46,397 nucleotides of DNA. It comes from Chryseobacterium sp. 36-9. Lineage in GTDB: Bacteria; Bacteroidota; Bacteroidia; Flavobacteriales; Weeksellaceae. Below are positions 21,982-29,699 of this stretch, piece after piece; position 1 is the first letter of the stretch; every line of letters starts with the position of its first letter. The notes under the pieces were generated by a model, which was given only the letters and a program-made list of their open reading frames with translations, was not told the origin of the DNA and did no database searches. The DNA is taken from NCBI GenBank assembly GCA_001898785.1, contig MKVE01000016.1, positions 180,511-226,907 of the forward strand, given 5' to 3'. A program made the position numbers and the translations under genes.

Positions 21982-22707
21982 TTAAAGCTCCATTTGCAAA
22001 AGTTTCTTCTGCAAGTTTTTTAATGTTTGCTCTTCGGTTGGTATATTTAGGTTATTCTCAGCCAACCAATTATCGTGTAACCATTTTTCGGTAATGCGTT
22101 TATGTTCGCCGTTATTCCATTTTATGTTTCGTTCAAATGTAATTACAGAACCGTCAAAGCCAACAATTACCCACGCATAGTCATTTTGTGAAGCCCGATA
22201 ACATTTGTATTTCATTCCCGCTATGACTGTTTTCTTTCCGTTAACCGAAATTTCTTCATCGTGTCTTTCTATCCAAAGATTTTTCAGTTCACTGGCTAAT
22301 GAGTTGTCCAACTTCAACAGAAAATCTTTTGCTATTTTTTCGGTTTCTGATTTTGAAAGCATCTTTGTATTGGAATATCTTTTATCCATATTGGTAAATC
22401 CCAAAACTTGTTTATCCTTTTCTGAAATTACAAAGGAGTAATGTTCTCCGTTCATACCCTTGTTTTCAGATTTTTCCAAGCGAAATAGATAAGCCTGAAC
22501 ACCATCTGCTTTTACTTTATTTACAGAATGGAATGAATAGCCATTTGGAATTTTTATGACTTTTTGAAATGCTTCCAAATAAGACTGTGCATCATCATAA
22601 GAAACTTCTTCCATAGATGCGGTTTTTAAACTATTTGCTTTTACTGTCATAGTCATTGTTGTTAAAATTGTTATTAATGCCATTAAAATAATAATTGCCT
22701 TTTTCAT
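21982..22707 (-). CDS. Exported protein of unknown function
   Basis: The ATG at 22707 is preferred because it gives a typical signal peptide (MKKAIIILMALITILTTMTM). The mature protein (about 215 residues) contains NGYSFHSVNKVKADGVQAYL, VLGFTNMDKRYS and AKDFLLKLDNS, somewhat like PepSY/YcdB-type secreted domains, but no family is firmly recognised. It is the first gene of an operon with the NTF2-like, isochorismatase-like and DUF2798 genes, divergent from a MerR regulator with palindromic sites between them, so the regulator probably controls this operon. Confidence 0.6.
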   Translation of the reverse strand: MKKAIIILMALITILTTMTMTVKANSLKTASMEEVSYDDAQSYLEAFQKVIKIPNGYSFHSVNKVKADGVQAYLFRLEKSENKGMNGEHYSFVISEKDKQVLGFTNMDKRYSNTKMLSKSETEKIAKDFLLKLDNSLASELKNLWIERHDEEISVNGKKTVIAGMKYKCYRASQNDYAWVIVGFDGSVITFERNIKWNNGEHKRITEKWLHDNWLAENNLNIPTEEQTLKNLQKKLLQMEL

Positions 22708-22733
22708 ACCTAAAATGTTTTGAATATTCAATA

Positions 22734-22752
22734 ATTGTAAATAATTTACAAT
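22734..22752. promoter_or_regulatory. Operator 1 between MerR gene and its target operon
   Basis: ATTGTAAATAATTTACAAT is a perfect 9-1-9 palindrome, ending at the -33 TTG of the MerR gene promoter. Confidence 0.65.
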
Positions 22753-22782
22753 TGCAAAATAAAGACTATTATTCTATATTTG
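22752..22782 (+). promoter_or_regulatory. Promoter of the MerR-family gene
   Basis: TTG (22752-22754), a 20-base spacer and TATATTTG (22775-22782) match the Bacteroidota consensus exactly. Confidence 0.7.
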
Positions 22783-22790
22783 CAACATTG

Positions 22791-22809
22791 ATTGTAAATA
22801 ATTTGCAAA
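22791..22809. promoter_or_regulatory. Operator 2, overlapping the start of transcription of the MerR gene
   Basis: ATTGTAAATAATTTGCAAA matches the first 14 bases of operator 1 and is a weaker palindrome. It ends one base before the ATG at 22810, 57 bases (centre to centre) from operator 1, and is placed to autorepress. Confidence 0.55.
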
Positions 22810-23133
22810 ATGAGCAAAAAGGAAGCAAATAAAGACCTGTCATTTGACTTTGATTTCTTGGATAAATTAGTTGTAGGTATTGGCGAGGTATCGCAGATTA
22901 CGGGTATTGCTACACGTCAAATCCGTTACTGGGAAGAAAAGGGAATTATTACAAGTCTAACCGAAGAAGAGGGTAAAAACAGGCGTTATAATTATGAAAA
23001 CATAAAAAAAATGTTACTCATAAAAGAAATGATTGACGAGGGATATACGCTTGATGCTTCTGCTGAAAAGGTTAAAAAGAGAATGGAAATGATTGAGGAA
23101 ACGCTAAATAAATTACAGAATAAGAAAGGTTAG
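22810..23133 (+). CDS. MerR-family transcriptional regulator
   Basis: A 107-residue protein with a MerR winged helix-turn-helix at about 22-90: VGIGEVSQITGIATRQIRYW, then EEKGIITSLTEEEGKNRRYN ('R.Y') and LLIKEMIDEGYTLDASAEKV. A short C-terminal coiled coil (RMEMIEETLNKLQNKK) replaces any large ligand domain, so it may sense little by itself. Two palindromes upstream suggest autoregulation and control of the divergent exported-protein operon. Its stop overlaps that of the convergent integrase gene. Confidence 0.85.
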   Translation: MSKKEANKDLSFDFDFLDKLVVGIGEVSQITGIATRQIRYWEEKGIITSLTEEEGKNRRYNYENIKKMLLIKEMIDEGYTLDASAEKVKKRMEMIEETLNKLQNKKG

Positions 23134-24347
23134 TTAATATACTTATCTACCGCATTATCCAATTCTTCGCTAATCACTTTGGCATAAATTTGAGTAATAC
23201 CAATATCTGAATGGTCTAACAGCTTTGAAACGTATTCTATTCGCATACCATTGTTTAAAGCATTTGTAGCGAACGTATGACGGCTTAAATGGAATGATAA
23301 AGAGAAAGGCAATTCCATATCCTTACCCAATCTACGCAACTTCTGACCGCATAGGATATTTTTTGTATTGATGATATATGCCTGATAATCGGTATCGGCA
23401 TCAAACCTTTCTACATCTTCCAATATCGGGAAAACAAAATCACTTGGTTGTGATATGCCTGTTTTGTATTGGTTCAGAATATCTATTGCAATCTGCCCGA
23501 TTTTAAAATTGTGGGTTCTTCCTGTTTTGCGAATGGTCTTTGTAATGCGTTGTTCTTTCTCGTTAAAATGCTCCCATTTCAAACTTACCACATCACTAAA
23601 ACGTAAACCACCGGCATACACAGAAAAAATAAACATATCCCTAAATACTTCGTCCTTTCCGGTATATTCAATTTTTAAATTGCGTAGCTTTTCTACCTGT
23701 TCTTTGCTCAAAAATAATCGTTTGCCTTTATCACGTTTTACACGAACTTTTGAAAACGGATAAATGTTTTCTTCTATTACATCTTCCCTTTGAGCATCAC
23801 GAAACATTACGGACAAAATCAACAAAGAATAGTGTACGGTAGTTGCTCCGTTCTTCAAATTATTGGACATATGATTGATGTAATCTTTCAACATCGTAAC
23901 GGTAATATCATCAAAATATACTTCCCTGTGCCCTATAAATTTTTCAAACTTGGCTACATACTGTTTGTAGTTCCTGTAAGTGGCAACCGATACCGTTCCT
24001 TTGATACGCTCACAACGGTTATAAGCATATTCAAAGAAGTTTGCCATATCCTTACCTTTTATTGCTTCTTTGAGTTTTCGGGCTGATACGGATTTTCTTT
24101 TGCGTTCGTGGTCTGCAACTGTTCCCTCTGCATCGGCAATCTTCTGGGCAAGAAAGGCGTTCATTCTTGCACTGTTGGCGTGGTTCTTCTTTATTTTCTG
24201 CTTATCATCGTCCCATTCGTTGCGTTTCAGCTTTACGCCTGTGGCTACAAATTTGGCTTTCCTGTCCTTTATAACCCTTATGTATAAAGGGCTATGACCT
24301 GTTTTATCTTCTTGGTTTGTCCGAAGTACTAATTTTATTGAAGCCAT
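23130..24347 (-). CDS. Tyrosine recombinase/integrase of the element
   Basis: The start at ATG 24347 (MASIKLVLRTNQEDKTGHSP) gives 405 residues, the normal size for Bacteroidota element integrases. It has an arm-binding N-terminal domain (about 1-95), a SAM-like core-binding domain (about 100-190) and a catalytic domain with Arg249 (AGGLRFSD), His353-x-x-Arg356 (FHLSRHTF), His379 (LLDHSD) and Tyr388 (TQIYAK). It should catalyse integration and excision. Nearby GTACAAC repeats are candidate arm sites. It defines the right end of the element, with cargo and phage-like genes to its left. Confidence 0.92.
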   Translation of the reverse strand: MASIKLVLRTNQEDKTGHSPLYIRVIKDRKAKFVATGVKLKRNEWDDDKQKIKKNHANSARMNAFLAQKIADAEGTVADHERKRKSVSARKLKEAIKGKDMANFFEYAYNRCERIKGTVSVATYRNYKQYVAKFEKFIGHREVYFDDITVTMLKDYINHMSNNLKNGATTVHYSLLILSVMFRDAQREDVIEENIYPFSKVRVKRDKGKRLFLSKEQVEKLRNLKIEYTGKDEVFRDMFIFSVYAGGLRFSDVVSLKWEHFNEKEQRITKTIRKTGRTHNFKIGQIAIDILNQYKTGISQPSDFVFPILEDVERFDADTDYQAYIINTKNILCGQKLRRLGKDMELPFSLSFHLSRHTFATNALNNGMRIEYVSKLLDHSDIGITQIYAKVISEELDNAVDKYIN

Positions 24348-24366
24348 AAGAAAAAGTATTATATTT

Positions 24367-24470
24367 GTTGTACTAAAAAAAACAATCGAGTGCAAAACGA
24401 TGAAACCCTTTATAAATCAGCTATTTCAAAGCAGTGCAACCTGATACAAAGGTACAACATTTGGTACAAC
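24367..24470. other. Right GTACAAC repeats (putative integrase arm sites)
   Basis: One inverted copy (24367-24373) and two direct copies (24452-24458, 24464-24470, within GGTACAACATTTGGTACAAC) lie upstream of the integrase start and mirror the pair at 7915-7933. Confidence 0.45.
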
Positions 24471-24828
24471 AAACCTAACATTTCGTTGCGTTTTTCTGCA
24501 TTATTCTGTTCTTTCTTATTTTATAACTTATTGATAATTATGTATTTGAGTGTAAAATGCAACATACGATTTAATACTTTTAATAACATTGTATTGCCAA
24601 AATCGGGGCTTGACGACTACGATTGAGCATTTGTGCAAGGTTTAACAGTAGTAATTCTATTAAACTTTTGTGCTAAAAATCCCAGCCTCCGGCAAAACGA
24701 TCAAAATAGAGAAAGACAGAATAATGGTAACAAGTTCAAATTGGATGAGTGAAAAAAAGCCAATTTCTTGTTTTATGGAAAGCATCATAAACAGAAAATA
24801 TTTATACCTTGTAGTCTAATTCAGATTA
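24471..24828. other. Right flank of the element, no intact gene
   Basis: AT-rich, no intact gene. It should contain the right attachment site, but no clear direct repeat with 7846-7915 was found. A relic of a lipoprotein gene occurs at 24690-24767. Confidence 0.4.
24690..24767 (+). pseudogene. Relic of a paralogue of the 6249 lipoprotein gene
   Basis: The frame reads GKTIKIEKDRIMVTSSNWMS followed by EKKPI, which closely matches the C-terminal part of the protein at 6249-6836 (KTSKIEKDKIVVTSSNWMIE). The rest of the gene is missing. The two copies lie on opposite sides of the integrative element. Confidence 0.7.
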
Positions 24829-25539
24829 ATGATGTTAGAAAACTTACCTATATGCATTTCCTTAACGTTCGGGCTGACAGTAGTTACAACACTTTTTTTA
24901 TTCTCTCTGGTTATTCAGGCGTCATCTTCTCCAATTACGCAGAAAAATTCAACGATAATCATTATCAGTTTAATAATATGGCTAACTATCCAAGCTGTGT
25001 TGACGCTCAAAAATATTTATAGTTCCAACACAAATTCATTTCCTCCCAAAATACTGTTGTTTGGGATTTTGCCACCGATTTTGGCAATTGTCGTTTTGTT
25101 TTCAACGAAAAAAGGACGGCAATTTATTGACAGTTTATCTCTGACAAACATTACTTATTTGAATATCGTCAGAGTTCCTGTCGAGATTGTACTGTTTTGG
25201 CTTTTTCTGAATAAAGCGATTCCAGAACTAATGACTTTCGAGGGAAAAAACTTCGATATTATAGCAGGTATAACAGCACCAATAATCGCATACTTTGGAT
25301 TGACTAAAAGAAAAATTAGCAGGAAAGTAATTTTGCTTTGGAATTTTATCTGCCTTTGTCTTCTGATTAATATTGTTGTAAATGCTTTTTTCTCCGCACC
25401 ATCTCCTGTACAGAAATTTGCATTTGAACAACCGAACATAGCTATTTTAAATTTTCCGTTTAGTTGGTTGCCTACTTTTATTGTTCCTGTTGTTTTATTT
25501 GGGCATTTGGTTTCTATAAGACGATTATTAAAAAATTAA
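24829..25539 (+). CDS. Multi-pass membrane protein, unknown function
   Basis: A 236-residue protein with about seven hydrophobic segments (for example ICISLTFGLTVVTTLFLFSL, IIIISLIIWLTIQAVL, ILPPILAIVVLF, FIVPVVLFGHLVSI). A short charged loop KKGRQFIDSLSLT and the segment IVRVPVEIVLFWLF lie between helices. No transporter or enzyme signature is recognised. It starts MMLENLP, with either of two ATG codons possible. It appears isolated from its neighbours. Confidence 0.65.
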   Translation: MMLENLPICISLTFGLTVVTTLFLFSLVIQASSSPITQKNSTIIIISLIIWLTIQAVLTLKNIYSSNTNSFPPKILLFGILPPILAIVVLFSTKKGRQFIDSLSLTNITYLNIVRVPVEIVLFWLFLNKAIPELMTFEGKNFDIIAGITAPIIAYFGLTKRKISRKVILLWNFICLCLLINIVVNAFFSAPSPVQKFAFEQPNIAILNFPFSWLPTFIVPVVLFGHLVSIRRLLKN

Positions 25540-25571
25540 AACCATTTCTAAAAAAGAATAAAAACCTGATC

Positions 25572-25592
25572 GCACGGATTTGCAATCCATGG
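25572..25592. repeat. Short palindromic element (GGATTTGCAATCC type)
   Basis: CACGGATTTGCAATCCATGG is a near-palindrome. A related sequence, CACGGATTGCAAATTC, occurs near 7213-7228. I recall GGATTGCAAATCC-type palindromes scattered in Bacteroidota islands. Role unknown. Confidence 0.35.
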
Positions 25593-25612
25593 TTAAAAAT
25601 AAAAAAATCAAT

Positions 25613-26221
25613 ATGATGAAAACAATAATATTTTTCCTGTTTTTAATGATGGTTATTACCGGATGTAACGGCTGTAAGACCAATGATGACATCCCAAAAG
25701 GCAATAAAATCATTTCTAAAGTCTATCATAAAACAGGTCCTAATGATACCGATACGCTGTGGGTATCACAAAACGATACACTGGTTTTCAAGGCAGAAGA
25801 AGGAATGCAGGGTAATCCCGGTCAAAAACCTAAATTGGTAACTCGTTATGAGTTGAAAAATCCTAAAGACGGGGCTTACTATTTTATCTATAACGATGCA
25901 CAACAGTTGATACAGGAAGGAAAATATACAGTCCAGTATGTTTACGATGGCAAAACCATTGAAGAGGGCAATTTTTATAATTCCAAACGCTATCATTATA
26001 AAGACAACGGAAAGCTGAGTGCCATTTATTATCAGGTAGACGGCAGAAATTTTAAAACCGAATTATACAACGGGAAAAAGGAATTAAAAGAAATTATTTA
26101 TTTCAATAAAAAATCAGGTGATAAGGAAAAAGTAGAAATCTACAAAAATGGTAAATTAAAGGAAACCCGGATTTATACTGCATTTGATGTGTATCATACA
26201 ATAAAAGCAGACAAAGAATAA
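25613..26221 (+). CDS. Lipoprotein with MORN-like repeat region
   Basis: The ATG at 25613 gives MMKTIIFFLFLMMVITGCNG with lipoprotein Cys about 18. The mature part (about 185 residues) contains repeated 'y..Gk..eeg.fy' units (DGKTIEEGNFYNSKRYHYKD, NGKLSAIYYQVDGRNFKTEL, NGKKELKEIIYF, NGKLKETRIY), like the antitoxin/MORN-repeat variant seen in Bacteroidota lipoproteins. It belongs with the lipoprotein array left of the element. Function unknown. Confidence 0.65.
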   Translation: MMKTIIFFLFLMMVITGCNGCKTNDDIPKGNKIISKVYHKTGPNDTDTLWVSQNDTLVFKAEEGMQGNPGQKPKLVTRYELKNPKDGAYYFIYNDAQQLIQEGKYTVQYVYDGKTIEEGNFYNSKRYHYKDNGKLSAIYYQVDGRNFKTELYNGKKELKEIIYFNKKSGDKEKVEIYKNGKLKETRIYTAFDVYHTIKADKE

Positions 26222-26249
26222 AAAATCAAAAAACAGATTGGATATTCGT

Positions 26250-27689
26250 TCATTTATTTCCTTCAATTTGTTTTAACACAAAATCCATTGGTCTATCGAA
26301 TTTCGTTTTCAAGTCGTCCGGTTCAATTGGTATATCTACCTCCGGTCTAATTCCTTTTGGATCATACTGAAAATTAGGTGTTTTCATTTTGTACTGAAAA
26401 GTAGGTATCCAAACCAATGTTTTGGAGTAGGGTAAAACAAAAGCTTGTCCACCTGCATTACTGTAATGGCTTCCCTGAGAATATTCGCCATAAAACTTGC
26501 CGATTTTATATTCTCTCATCAAGGCTAGTAAATGTCCTGTGGTGGAAAAACATCCGCCATTTATCAATACACTGATATTGCCTTTATAATAATTGGGCTT
26601 GTTTTGCTGCTGTTCAAACCACCAAACATCTATGCTATCTGTTTCGGTGTAGCAATTGAGTCCATTTTTTAATTTTGTTTCATTCAGATTTATTTCCTCA
26701 ATATTATTAGGGTTTTGAGCATAATGTTTCCAATCTTCTACAGTATTATATTCTGCTCCTTGATAGTCAAGATAGGAGAAAGGTTTATTGGTTAAATAGG
26801 AGAAAAGATAACTGGCTATATCCGCAGAGCCACCGCTATTATCTCGCAAATCAAGGATTAAATGATTCGTTTTTAAACTGTCTAATTTTGTAAAAAAGTT
26901 ATCTAATTGTTTTTCAACCTTTTTTCTGTCATTTTCATTGTAACCATTTGCAAAGGAATGAAATTTTAGAATCGCCAAATTGCCCGTTTTGAATTCCGTT
27001 TGTAAAGGTTCAATTTTTTCAGTAATACTTTTTGTGTACGTTTCAAAAGGTATTCCTTTTATTATCTTCTTTTGCTTACGATTATTTGTATCCAAATAAT
27101 CTATCTGAAATTGATCAGTTGGGTTAAAAATGAAATAGTAAAATGGGAAAATATTAAACCGAGTATTTAGTCCTGTTTCATTTCTGCCTTCAAGATGAAT
27201 GTATTTTTCAATTTCCTTTACTATTGATTTTATCTCGATTCCGTTAATTTTTAAGATTTGCAAACCGGCATAATCCTTATTTTCATTGGTAGATCTGTTC
27301 AAATAATAATTGCTGTTAATTTTATAAATACTGAATGGAAATAGCAATCTTTCCTTAAGCAAAGTAACAACTTGAGTTCTGTCAACTGCGGTATGCCCAT
27401 CTTTAATTTTTGCCATTAAAGTGGCTGTTAATTTATAATATTCAACAATGGAAAGGTCTGTTTTGATAGACTTATATAAGGATTGATACGTTTGGTCAAA
27501 TTCTTTTTTTGAACAAAACATAAACTGTCCCGGATGAATCGTATTTGTAAGATGATATAGTTCCGAAAATTCTGCTAGAATGCTATCTTTTTTCAACGTT
27601 TTTTTCAGCAATCGGTTTTCAGAATTTGCATTTTGTGCAAAAGCATAATTGATTGTTATGAATAAAAAAACGAAAACCAATACTCTCAT
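26250..27689 (-). CDS. S41-family (C-terminal-processing) serine peptidase
   Basis: A 479-residue exported protein (signal MRVLVFVFLFITINYAFAQ). It has an S41 peptidase domain with LILDLRDNSGGSADIASYLF (about 281-300) and the nucleophile region ISVLINGGCFSTTGHLLALM (about 373-392), where Ser sits in the position of the catalytic residue. No PDZ motif is obvious. Periplasmic S41 enzymes trim or degrade proteins from their C-terminus. Its start overlaps the hydrolase stop (ATGA), so it is the third gene of the GntR operon. Confidence 0.85.
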   Translation of the reverse strand: MRVLVFVFLFITINYAFAQNANSENRLLKKTLKKDSILAEFSELYHLTNTIHPGQFMFCSKKEFDQTYQSLYKSIKTDLSIVEYYKLTATLMAKIKDGHTAVDRTQVVTLLKERLLFPFSIYKINSNYYLNRSTNENKDYAGLQILKINGIEIKSIVKEIEKYIHLEGRNETGLNTRFNIFPFYYFIFNPTDQFQIDYLDTNNRKQKKIIKGIPFETYTKSITEKIEPLQTEFKTGNLAILKFHSFANGYNENDRKKVEKQLDNFFTKLDSLKTNHLILDLRDNSGGSADIASYLFSYLTNKPFSYLDYQGAEYNTVEDWKHYAQNPNNIEEINLNETKLKNGLNCYTETDSIDVWWFEQQQNKPNYYKGNISVLINGGCFSTTGHLLALMREYKIGKFYGEYSQGSHYSNAGGQAFVLPYSKTLVWIPTFQYKMKTPNFQYDPKGIRPEVDIPIEPDDLKTKFDRPMDFVLKQIEGNK

Positions 27690-28858
27690 TGAGTGAGTTT
27701 ATTGTAATTTAGAAAAACCTGAATATCGTTAAGAACATCGTTTGGTTTTTCATCCTTTACACCGTGCCCGGTTTTTTCGTAAATTTTGTGGGTAATAAGG
27801 GATGGATGTTTTTGAGCCAGCGCAGCATTTTCATCCTTGAAATCGAACCAATCATTTTTGCTGATCGGATCAAAAATGAGCATAGGTATCGTGAGATTTC
27901 GATAAATAATTTTAGGATTTAGCTGATGTGTAGATGCCCCAAAACTATGTTTCGAAGTGAACGGCGTGTAAATTATAGCAATATTCTCTTCTGCCTTATT
28001 TTCTCCTGTAAGCTCTTCTGCCCCTGGATTAATTTCAAATTTTCCATTTTCATTTTTCTTAATCCTTGCATATGATGTAAAAATTTCTTTTTTCAATTTT
28101 TCACCTTGCTTCCCTTTTATTCCCCAGTTATTATACATATACCAATAAGCCTCAAATTCTGTGTCAAAAATCAGTTCCTTTTTATTGCGATAATACTGTT
28201 TTATATCTTCGATATCTTTTTCAATATCAGTAGATTTTACATTAAAATCCCAAGCTACGGAACCGCCGTCTTCAAGGATAAGTGCCTGAACCATTTGCGG
28301 GTAAGCATCATAAAAAGCGGTACTTATAGTTCCACCTCTAGACCAACCGCCAATAATTGCTTTTTTGATTTTTAATTTGTCCAGTAAAAACTTTATATCG
28401 TCTACTGCATCATATATTGAAACATCTTTTTCAGGAATTGAAGTAAATCCGTGTCCGTAATAATCTACCGCAATAACGTGTAAATTCATTTGGACGAGTT
28501 CGTCTATAATTTCATAAAGTTCGTAACCATTGCTATAAGTTCCATGAATCCAAATAAGGGTAGGATTTTTAGCATTTCCCCACTCCAGATAATGTAATTT
28601 TGTATTATTGGTTTGAATATATTTCCCGTGTAGTTTTTCGTATTTCTCAAATTCGGGTTTATATTGATTATAAAGATTCAATTGGTTGATAGAATCATTT
28701 TGAACTAACTTTTGGGCAGATGGGAAAGGTTTTTCTTTAGCCTTCACCAAACTGTCAGCTACAATTATTTTTCTATCCGAAGTGGTTTTATATATAGAAC
28801 CGAAAATCTTCATTTGTGGAAAGAATAGAGCTATTAATAATATTAAAGGATATCTCAT
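27686..28858 (-). CDS. Exported alpha/beta hydrolase
   Basis: A 390-residue protein with a signal sequence (MRYPLILLIALFFPQMKIFG). Alpha/beta-hydrolase elements are the oxyanion segment LIWIHGTYSNGYEL (about 103-116), the nucleophile elbow GGWSRGGTIS and a C-terminal HGVKDEKP histidine. Substrate unknown; similar proteins hydrolyse esters or lactones. It is translationally coupled to the S41 peptidase downstream and begins one base after the GntR regulator stop. Confidence 0.85.
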   Translation of the reverse strand: MRYPLILLIALFFPQMKIFGSIYKTTSDRKIIVADSLVKAKEKPFPSAQKLVQNDSINQLNLYNQYKPEFEKYEKLHGKYIQTNNTKLHYLEWGNAKNPTLIWIHGTYSNGYELYEIIDELVQMNLHVIAVDYYGHGFTSIPEKDVSIYDAVDDIKFLLDKLKIKKAIIGGWSRGGTISTAFYDAYPQMVQALILEDGGSVAWDFNVKSTDIEKDIEDIKQYYRNKKELIFDTEFEAYWYMYNNWGIKGKQGEKLKKEIFTSYARIKKNENGKFEINPGAEELTGENKAEENIAIIYTPFTSKHSFGASTHQLNPKIIYRNLTIPMLIFDPISKNDWFDFKDENAALAQKHPSLITHKIYEKTGHGVKDEKPNDVLNDIQVFLNYNKLTQ

Positions 28859-28859
28859 T

Positions 28860-29501
28860 TTATTTATTGTCAGTTTTCAACCAATTTATAAGCGCATCCA
28901 TTCCAACCAAATTATTTTCAGCCAATAACTCTGTGGCCTTTCGGAGTTGTCCGTTTTGTAATTGGAGGATGATATTTTCGTGTTGATTGCCGGATTTCTC
29001 AACTGTTGTATTCATTGCCATATAAGCGTATTCATACCGTTGGGATTGGCGATGCAAGGTTTTTATCATTTTTAAAAGTCTCTGATTTGTACAATTTGAA
29101 ATCAGTAACAAATGCCAGCTTTCGTCTAGTTCAACTATTTCTTTTGGAGATTTAGAATTGATTATTTTTAAATTAATCTCATTCAGTTCGTTCAAAACTT
29201 TTTTGTCTGGAACTCCCGATAATTCTAAAGCAAACGATTCTAATTTTGCTCTCAAAGGATAAATTTCATAAATATCAGCCTCTGAAAATTGAGCCAACCG
29301 ATATCCTTTTCTTGGTTCATAAACTACAATTCCTTCCCATTCCAATTGCTGAAGCGCATCTCTTAGCGGCGTTCGACTGATGTTTAGCAATTCTGTCAGT
29401 TGTATTTCACGCATAGGCTCATTGGGCATTATTTTACCATCAATGATTAGCTGCCACAATGCTTTTATGATTTGATTTTTTAGTGATTCTTGTGTTATCA
29501 T
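28860..29501 (-). CDS. GntR/FadR-type (FCD) transcriptional regulator
   Basis: A 213-residue protein with an N-terminal winged HTH (QIIKALWQLIIDGKIMPNEP, REIQLTELLNISRTPLRDAL, QQLEWEGIVVYEPRKGYRL) and a helical FCD ligand-binding domain (about 75-210; LDESWHLLLISNCTN). FCD proteins bind small carboxylates, often with a metal. It heads an operon with the hydrolase and peptidase genes and has a strong palindrome nine bases upstream, so autorepression is likely. Confidence 0.9.
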   Translation of the reverse strand: MITQESLKNQIIKALWQLIIDGKIMPNEPMREIQLTELLNISRTPLRDALQQLEWEGIVVYEPRKGYRLAQFSEADIYEIYPLRAKLESFALELSGVPDKKVLNELNEINLKIINSKSPKEIVELDESWHLLLISNCTNQRLLKMIKTLHRQSQRYEYAYMAMNTTVEKSGNQHENIILQLQNGQLRKATELLAENNLVGMDALINWLKTDNK

Positions 29502-29509
29502 ATTTCAAA

Positions 29510-29533
29510 TTGCATACTGTATACAATATGCAA
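29510..29533. promoter_or_regulatory. GntR operator overlapping the promoter
   Basis: A 24-bp near-perfect palindrome (two mismatched positions) with centre TGTATACA and ends TTGCATA/TATGCAA. A minus-strand TATATTTG -7 box overlaps its right end, so binding would block transcription of the GntR operon. Confidence 0.75.
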
Positions 29534-29699
29534 ATATAGTAATTAAAATAAATCTTTGGTAAATAATAGGCAACTATGCATTGAGATTATTTTGTTACAG
29601 AATCTTACATACAAACCTAATAAATCATACAAGCATTGTTATAAACCATACACCCCAATGGTTCAGATTCTTTCTAAATTTGTTTTAAACAATTTGGAA

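Noticed and set aside
7846-24690. A direct repeat marking exact ends (att core) of the integrative element
   Set aside because: Only short matches such as ATACTTTT were seen between 7846-7915 and 24471-24690; not enough to define the core.
29556-29699. Upstream start of the exported amidohydrolase
   Set aside because: It would bury the Tat-like signal behind 48 unrelated residues.
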